This document shows, piece after piece, positions 43,102 to 46,868 of a stretch of DNA of 46,868 nucleotides (positions within the stretch are counted from its first letter, which is position 1; each line of letters begins with the position of its first letter). Where the stretch lies: contig NZ_FOXO01000030.1 in the NCBI RefSeq assembly GCF_900115735.1, positions 1 through 46,868 of the forward strand, written 5' to 3'. A program made the position numbers and the translations under genes. Source of the stretch: Butyrivibrio proteoclasticus. GTDB taxonomy: Bacteria; Bacillota; Clostridia; Lachnospirales; Lachnospiraceae. The notes below the pieces were generated by a model. That model did no database searches and was not told the origin of the DNA. It was given only the letters and a program-made list of their open reading frames with translations.

Positions 43102-43924
43102 AACACAAAAGATAATCTTTAATATTTTGTTTTACCTTGGGGCAGCTGTATTGGTAGTTATTGTAACTGTTCCGCTGTATTGGATGATATCTACATCTTT
43201 AAAATCAAAAGGTGCGCTGATGGCACTCCCAATCCAGTGGATTCCAAAAAAGCCTACTCTTAATTCTTACAAAAAAGTATTTACATTATTCCCATTTGCA
43301 AGAGCAATGTTTAACAGTGCTTTTATTACGGTTATGTATGTTGGTATAACTATTATCTCTGCATCAATGGCGGCATTTGCCATTGCTAAGATAAGATTTA
43401 AAGGTGCAAATTTCATTTTTGCATTGTATCTGACATCGATGATGATACCGGTTCAGATAACGCTTATACCAATGTTCATTATTATGAATAAATTTTCTTT
43501 GATCAACAAATATGCAAGCGTTATTTCTCCGGCGATTTTCAAGGCGTTTGCTATCTTTTTGCTGGTTCAGAATATGAGAGCACTTCCGGACGACTATCTT
43601 GAAGCTGCCAGAATAGATGGGGCAGGGCTGTTCAAGATCTACAGGGATATTATCATGCCCATGATGGTTCCCACAGTTGCGACACTGGCAATAACAACGT
43701 TCATGGAGGCCTGGAATGATTACTTGTGGCCGCTTGTTATGCTATCTGATAAAAACAAGATGACACTGACACTGGCCTTAAATACACTAAACGGACAGTA
43801 TGATACAGAGTATAATGTACTTATGGCAGGAAGCCTAATTTCGATGGTGCCGATAATAATTATTTATATAATTGCTCAAACCCAGATGAAACAGGGAATC
43901 ACAGTAGGAGGAGTAAAGGGATAA
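43091..43924 (+). CDS. ABC sugar transporter permease 2 (MalG-type)
   Basis: 277-residue permease with six helices and the EAA loop YLEAARIDGAGLFKIYRDIIMPMMVPT (about residues 176-202). The N-terminal VTVPLYWMISTSLKSKGALM is characteristic of MalG-type proteins. The stop codon overlaps the next start by one base. Confidence 0.92.
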   Translation: MNHKTQKIIFNILFYLGAAVLVVIVTVPLYWMISTSLKSKGALMALPIQWIPKKPTLNSYKKVFTLFPFARAMFNSAFITVMYVGITIISASMAAFAIAKIRFKGANFIFALYLTSMMIPVQITLIPMFIIMNKFSLINKYASVISPAIFKAFAIFLLVQNMRALPDDYLEAARIDGAGLFKIYRDIIMPMMVPTVATLAITTFMEAWNDYLWPLVMLSDKNKMTLTLALNTLNGQYDTEYNVLMAGSLISMVPIIIIYIIAQTQMKQGITVGGVKG

Positions 43925-45882
43925 TGGTCAAAAAATACAAAATTGGTAATCCAATAGAAACAGATTCAGTCGTGGTTTCTTTTGACAATGAGACAAAAGA
44001 AATCCCATATTTTGAAAGAGTTCAGGGGAAAAATGAACTGAAATATAATATGGGTGCAAAAGACCGTGTTTTCGGACTTGGTGAAACTGTGCGCGGAATA
44101 AATAAAAGAGGGTATATCTACGTCAGCAATTGCTCTGATGATCCAAATCATACCGAAGACAAAAGATCTCTTTACGCCGCCCAGAATTTCTTTGTTATCT
44201 GGGGGAACGGTAAGGGTTTTGGAATGTATGTTGATACACCAGGCAGGGTCTCTTTTGATATAGGATATACGGATAAGGACGTTTTTTCCATTGCCTTTGA
44301 GGACTTCGATGCCTATGTTTACGTGATTGAAGGCGAGAGCATCCTTGAGATTGTAAAAGAGTTCCGCGGAATAATAGGAAAGAGCTATATTCCTCCAAGG
44401 TGGGCCTTTGGATTTGGTCAGAGCAGATGGAGTTACATGAATGAAGACCAGGTAAGGGAAGTCGTTGACAAGTACGATGAGCTGGACATTCCTATTGACA
44501 GCGTGTACCTGGACATCGACTATATGGAAAGATATAAGGACTTCACTGTCAGCGATGAGAGATTTCCTGATTTTAGTGCATTTGTGAAGGAAATGGCTGA
44601 CAGAAACATACATCTTGTCCCGATCATTGACGCAGGAGTGAAGATTGAAGAAGGATATGACGTCTATGAAGAAGGGGTAAAGAATAATTTCTTTTGCAAA
44701 AAAGAAAATGGAGAGAACCTTGTTGCTGCGGTTTGGCCCGGAAAAGTGTATTTCCCTGACTTCCTTAACGAGGATGCCAGAAAATGGTTTGGCGAAAAAT
44801 ATAAAGTTCTTTTGGACTATGGAATCGACGGCTTTTGGAATGACATGAACGAACCGGCTATTTTTTATACCGAGGACCATTTGAAAGAGGTCTTTGAGCA
44901 GATAAAAGAGCTAGAGGGGAAAAATCTGGATATAAGCTCCTTCTTTAAATTTCAGGATATAGTTGGGGGACTTGCCAATAATGAAGAGGATTACAGGAGA
45001 TTTTACCACAAGTATAAAGGTAAGATATATCGCCACGATAAAGTTCACAACTTATTTGGCTATAATATGACAAGAGCTGCGGGCGAGGCATTTGAGAGAC
45101 TTTCACCAGATAAAAGAATTCTCATGTTCTCAAGGTCATCATATATTGGAATGCACCGCTACGGAGGAGTCTGGTGTGGCGACAACAAATCCTGGTGGAG
45201 CCATTTACTGCTTAATATCCAGCAGATGCCGGCGCTCAATATGTGTGGATTTATCTATAGTGGCGCAGATATAGGCGGGTTTGGAGCTGATGTCACAGAG
45301 GACCTGCTTATGAGATGGGCTGAATTTGGTATTTTCACGCCTCTTTTCAGAAATCATTCCGCAGATGGCACCAGAAGACAGGAATTCTACAGATTTACTG
45401 ACAAAGAGAGCTTTAAAAACATTCTTAGGCTCAGATACGCGCTGATTCCGTACCTTTATTCAGAGTTCATGAAGGCAGTAAATAACGACGAAATGCTGTT
45501 CAGACCTGTATGTTTTGATTATCCGGATGATGAAATGGCTTACGAAGTAGAGGACCAGCTTTTTGTGGGCGAGAGCATTATGGTTGCGCCTGTATATAAA
45601 CAGAATGCTACCGGCAGATATGTGTACCTTCCGGAAGACATGAAGCTTTGCAGATTTAGAAGCTACAATGACTACGATGTTGAGATCATATCAAAGGGTC
45701 ATCACTATATCGAGGCAGCGCTGAATGAAGTACTAGTGTTTATCAAAAAAGGCCACGCGCTTCCCATTGCAGTACCTGCAGGTAGAACAGAACAGATTGA
45801 TTACAATAACATTAGTTATGAATGCTATGACTGTGATAATAGCACATATGAGCTGTTTACAGATGATGGTATTTCCAGGTGA
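43924..45882 (+). CDS. GH31 alpha-glucosidase
   Basis: 652-residue intracellular family 31 enzyme releasing glucose from imported alpha-glucosides. An N-terminal beta-sandwich (about 1-150) leads to the barrel at IPPRWAFGFGQSRWSY. Nucleophile Asp307 lies in DGFWNDMNEPA and acid/base Asp420 in WCGDNKSWW; RNHSADGTRRQEFY is the third conserved block. The WNDMNE form marks true alpha-glucosidases, unlike the KTDGGE enzyme at the head of the operon. GGAGGAG lies upstream within the permease end. A long open frame on the opposite strand (43966-44880) is a shadow. Confidence 0.92.
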   Translation: MVKKYKIGNPIETDSVVVSFDNETKEIPYFERVQGKNELKYNMGAKDRVFGLGETVRGINKRGYIYVSNCSDDPNHTEDKRSLYAAQNFFVIWGNGKGFGMYVDTPGRVSFDIGYTDKDVFSIAFEDFDAYVYVIEGESILEIVKEFRGIIGKSYIPPRWAFGFGQSRWSYMNEDQVREVVDKYDELDIPIDSVYLDIDYMERYKDFTVSDERFPDFSAFVKEMADRNIHLVPIIDAGVKIEEGYDVYEEGVKNNFFCKKENGENLVAAVWPGKVYFPDFLNEDARKWFGEKYKVLLDYGIDGFWNDMNEPAIFYTEDHLKEVFEQIKELEGKNLDISSFFKFQDIVGGLANNEEDYRRFYHKYKGKIYRHDKVHNLFGYNMTRAAGEAFERLSPDKRILMFSRSSYIGMHRYGGVWCGDNKSWWSHLLLNIQQMPALNMCGFIYSGADIGGFGADVTEDLLMRWAEFGIFTPLFRNHSADGTRRQEFYRFTDKESFKNILRLRYALIPYLYSEFMKAVNNDEMLFRPVCFDYPDDEMAYEVEDQLFVGESIMVAPVYKQNATGRYVYLPEDMKLCRFRSYNDYDVEIISKGHHYIEAALNEVLVFIKKGHALPIAVPAGRTEQIDYNNISYECYDCDNSTYELFTDDGISR

Positions 45883-45929
45883 TTATATAGTATTATATAG
45901 ATACGGAAAAATTATATAGAATTATATAG
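45882..45929. repeat. Four copies of ATTATATAG at 10/19/10-base spacing
   Basis: Identical nonamers begin at 45882, 45892, 45911 and 45921. Spacings near one and two helical turns place all copies on the same DNA face, as for a cooperatively bound regulator. The first overlaps the GH31 stop. The cluster lies about 60 bases before the strong promoter at 45987. Confidence 0.6.
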
Positions 45930-45986
45930 GTAATGGTTCATAAACTGTCGATTTATGAAACTCTCATAAAAATGAGCTGATATTTA

Positions 45987-46015
45987 TTGACACAAGCCAC
46001 GTAAACGCTTATATT
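45987..46015 (+). promoter_or_regulatory. Strong sigma-A promoter of a small RNA
   Basis: Consensus TTGACA, 17-base spacer, TATATT. No gene with a ribosome site follows for 300 bases, so it must make a non-coding transcript starting near 46022. Confidence 0.8.
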
Positions 46016-46021
46016 GTAAGT

Positions 46022-46120
46022 AGAAAAAGGTGCTACCCGTACAGCAACGGTTAGTCCGAAATTTGACAGTTATTAAAATAACCGCTTAGTTTGTGAGACT
46101 GGGGCGGTTATTTTAATGCT
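46022..46120 (+). ncRNA. Structured small RNA, type I antitoxin-like
   Basis: About 100 bases driven by the promoter above, ending in the perfect stem AAAATAACCGC / GCGGTTATTTT (46074-46114). The 5' part AGGTGCTACCCGTACAGCAA, then GGTTAGTCCGAAATTT, resembles in antisense the 3'UTR of holin-like toxin genes of Firmicutes type I systems (TxpA/RatA-like), which also carry an AATAACCGCC/GGCGGTTATT hairpin. On the opposite strand a tiny hydrophobic-basic frame (IIAIIMLFGLGYSIGRNSKH, about 46180-46121) stops just before that hairpin, where a toxin gene would. Promoter and hairpin are seen; the antitoxin role is inference. Confidence 0.45.
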
Positions 46121-46126
46121 TGCTAT

Positions 46127-46335
46127 TCCTACCGATGGAATAGCCAAGACCAAATAGCATAATTATAGCAATAATTTAAGCCTTGTAAATCCAAAATGTT
46201 ATTAAGGATACAAGGCTATAATATTTCGTAAATGGTTCTCAATATGTCAGAAAAATTGCCGTTTGACAGTATAATTTACTGTTAAATGGCTCTTTTTCTG
46301 TTATAGTAAAAATATGTTTTTGTTGGAGGGCAATT
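46127..46335. other. Remaining gap before the acetyltransferase gene
   Basis: It contains the hairpin CTATTCC/GGAATAG (46127-46147), the pair AGCCTTGTA (46179-46187) and TACAAGGCT (46209-46217), and the inverted repeat ACAGTA-TAATT-TACTGT (46266-46282) just before a TATAGT hexamer at 46302, which may be an operator and promoter of the acetyltransferase gene. No other coding sequence with a ribosome site is seen. Confidence 0.4.
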
Positions 46336-46868
46336 ATGGAATTTGGGGAAATTTCTATTAAGGATAAACTTGGCAGAACTGTAATACTGAGAAATGCAAG
46401 GCCGGAAGATTCAGCGGCTCTTATAGAGTATCTGAGAACAACTAGTGCCGAGACTCCTTATCTGATCAGAGAACCTGAAGAAATCACAATTACAGAGGAA
46501 CAAGAGAATAAATTCATTCAGGCTAAAATAGATGCAGAGCGTGAGCTTATGCTTGTTGCCTTTATTGATGGTAAGCATATCGGTAATTGCTCCCTTATGA
46601 GCATTGCACCATATAAGAGGTACAGCCACAGGTGTGATGTTGAAATTGCTCTATACAAAGAATTCTGTGGATGCGGTATAGGGAAAGCTATGCTTCAGAC
46701 TGTACTTGATGTTGCGAAGAACATAGGCTATGAGCAGGCAGAGCTTGAAGTTATGGCAGAGAATAAGGATGCCATTGCTATGTATGAGAAGTTGGGATTT
46801 GAGAAGTTTGGTACATTCCCTGATAACATGAAATATGCTGATAGATCCTATATGGATGCATATTGGAT
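46336..46868 (+). CDS. GNAT-family N-acetyltransferase (partial, runs off the window)
   Basis: 177 codons are visible with no stop before the window end. GGAGGG lies 6 bases before ATG. The GNAT fold shows RNARPEDSAALIEYL at the start, VAFIDGKHIGNCSL, the strand VEIALYKEFCGCGIGKAML containing the acetyl-CoA loop (C-G-C-G-I-G-K, a variant of Q/RxxGxG/A) and AENKDAIAMYEKLGFEKFG. It resembles RimJ/RimL-like or YhhY-type acetyltransferases. The substrate is unknown. Only a few C-terminal residues are likely to be missing. Confidence 0.85.
   Translation, partial: MEFGEISIKDKLGRTVILRNARPEDSAALIEYLRTTSAETPYLIREPEEITITEEQENKFIQAKIDAERELMLVAFIDGKHIGNCSLMSIAPYKRYSHRCDVEIALYKEFCGCGIGKAMLQTVLDVAKNIGYEQAELEVMAENKDAIAMYEKLGFEKFGTFPDNMKYADRSYMDAYW

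Noticed and set aside
43966..44880. 304-codon open frame on the minus strand
   Set aside because: It lies wholly opposite the second GH31 gene, has no ribosome site and no recognisable family; it arises from codon bias of the true gene.
1..46868. CRISPR arrays, tRNA or rRNA genes
   Set aside because: No regularly spaced repeats with unique spacers, no cloverleaf with a TTCGAATCC-like arm and no rRNA signature were recognised by reading.

Overview
The window looks like chromosomal DNA from a low-GC Gram-positive anaerobe of the Lachnospiraceae (Butyrivibrio/Pseudobutyrivibrio-like). The evidence is the AT-rich coding sequence with strong AGGAGG ribosome sites, the HrcA/CIRCE and BirA operators of Firmicutes type, many lipobox lipoproteins, a YvyF-type zinc-finger protein and DUF3021/LytTR and YitT genes. 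Genus-level placement is inference.

Layout. 1-4059: a terminator, a 58-residue orphan protein and a heterodimeric ABC exporter. 4173-8142: YvyF-like protein, L-asparaginase (minus strand), CIRCE-controlled Hsp20, iron alcohol dehydrogenase and a small unknown protein. 8143-11499: a hairpin-rich non-coding stretch with a broken metallo-beta-lactamase-fold start, then a macro-domain/patatin fusion protein and an acidic lipoprotein. 11606-25774: an M20 peptidase / acetolactate decarboxylase locus split by an approx. 11.7 kb RiPP island. 26129-33129: YitT transporter, tRNA t6A dehydratase TcdA, DUF3298 lipoprotein, alpha/beta hydrolase, LytTR-DUF3021 pair, BirA and BioY with a BirA operator between them. 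33441-37803: HAD lipoprotein, DUF2804 protein (minus), aldehyde dehydrogenase, zinc-ribbon protein, and an orphan Nif11-like peptide (minus). 37935-45882: a LacI-controlled alpha-glucoside operon (LacI, GH31, binding protein, two permeases, GH31). 45883-46868: an AT-rich repeat cluster, a strong promoter driving a structured small RNA that resembles a type I antitoxin, and the 5' part of a GNAT acetyltransferase cut by the window end.

The most interesting system is the RiPP island (13303-24601). It encodes a SpoIIE/RsbU-type phosphatase and a STAS anti-sigma antagonist, a short HlyD-like protein, two NHLP-type ABC exporters (one with a C39 leader peptidase), a 101-residue Nif11-leader precursor ending in a double-glycine site and a cationic 29-residue core, a class II lanthipeptide synthetase with a Cys-Cys-Gly zinc motif, and a radical SAM/SPASM enzyme with an N-terminal PqqD-like region. 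Together they predict a peptide carrying lanthionine rings plus a second radical-installed modification, cut and exported by the NHLP transporters and controlled by partner switching. The island is bracketed by a direct repeat of about 410 bp (12545-12954 and 24718-25128) made of the peptidase 3' end and the decarboxylase 5' end. The left side keeps an intact peptidase and a truncated decarboxylase; the right side keeps a gutted peptidase and an intact decarboxylase.
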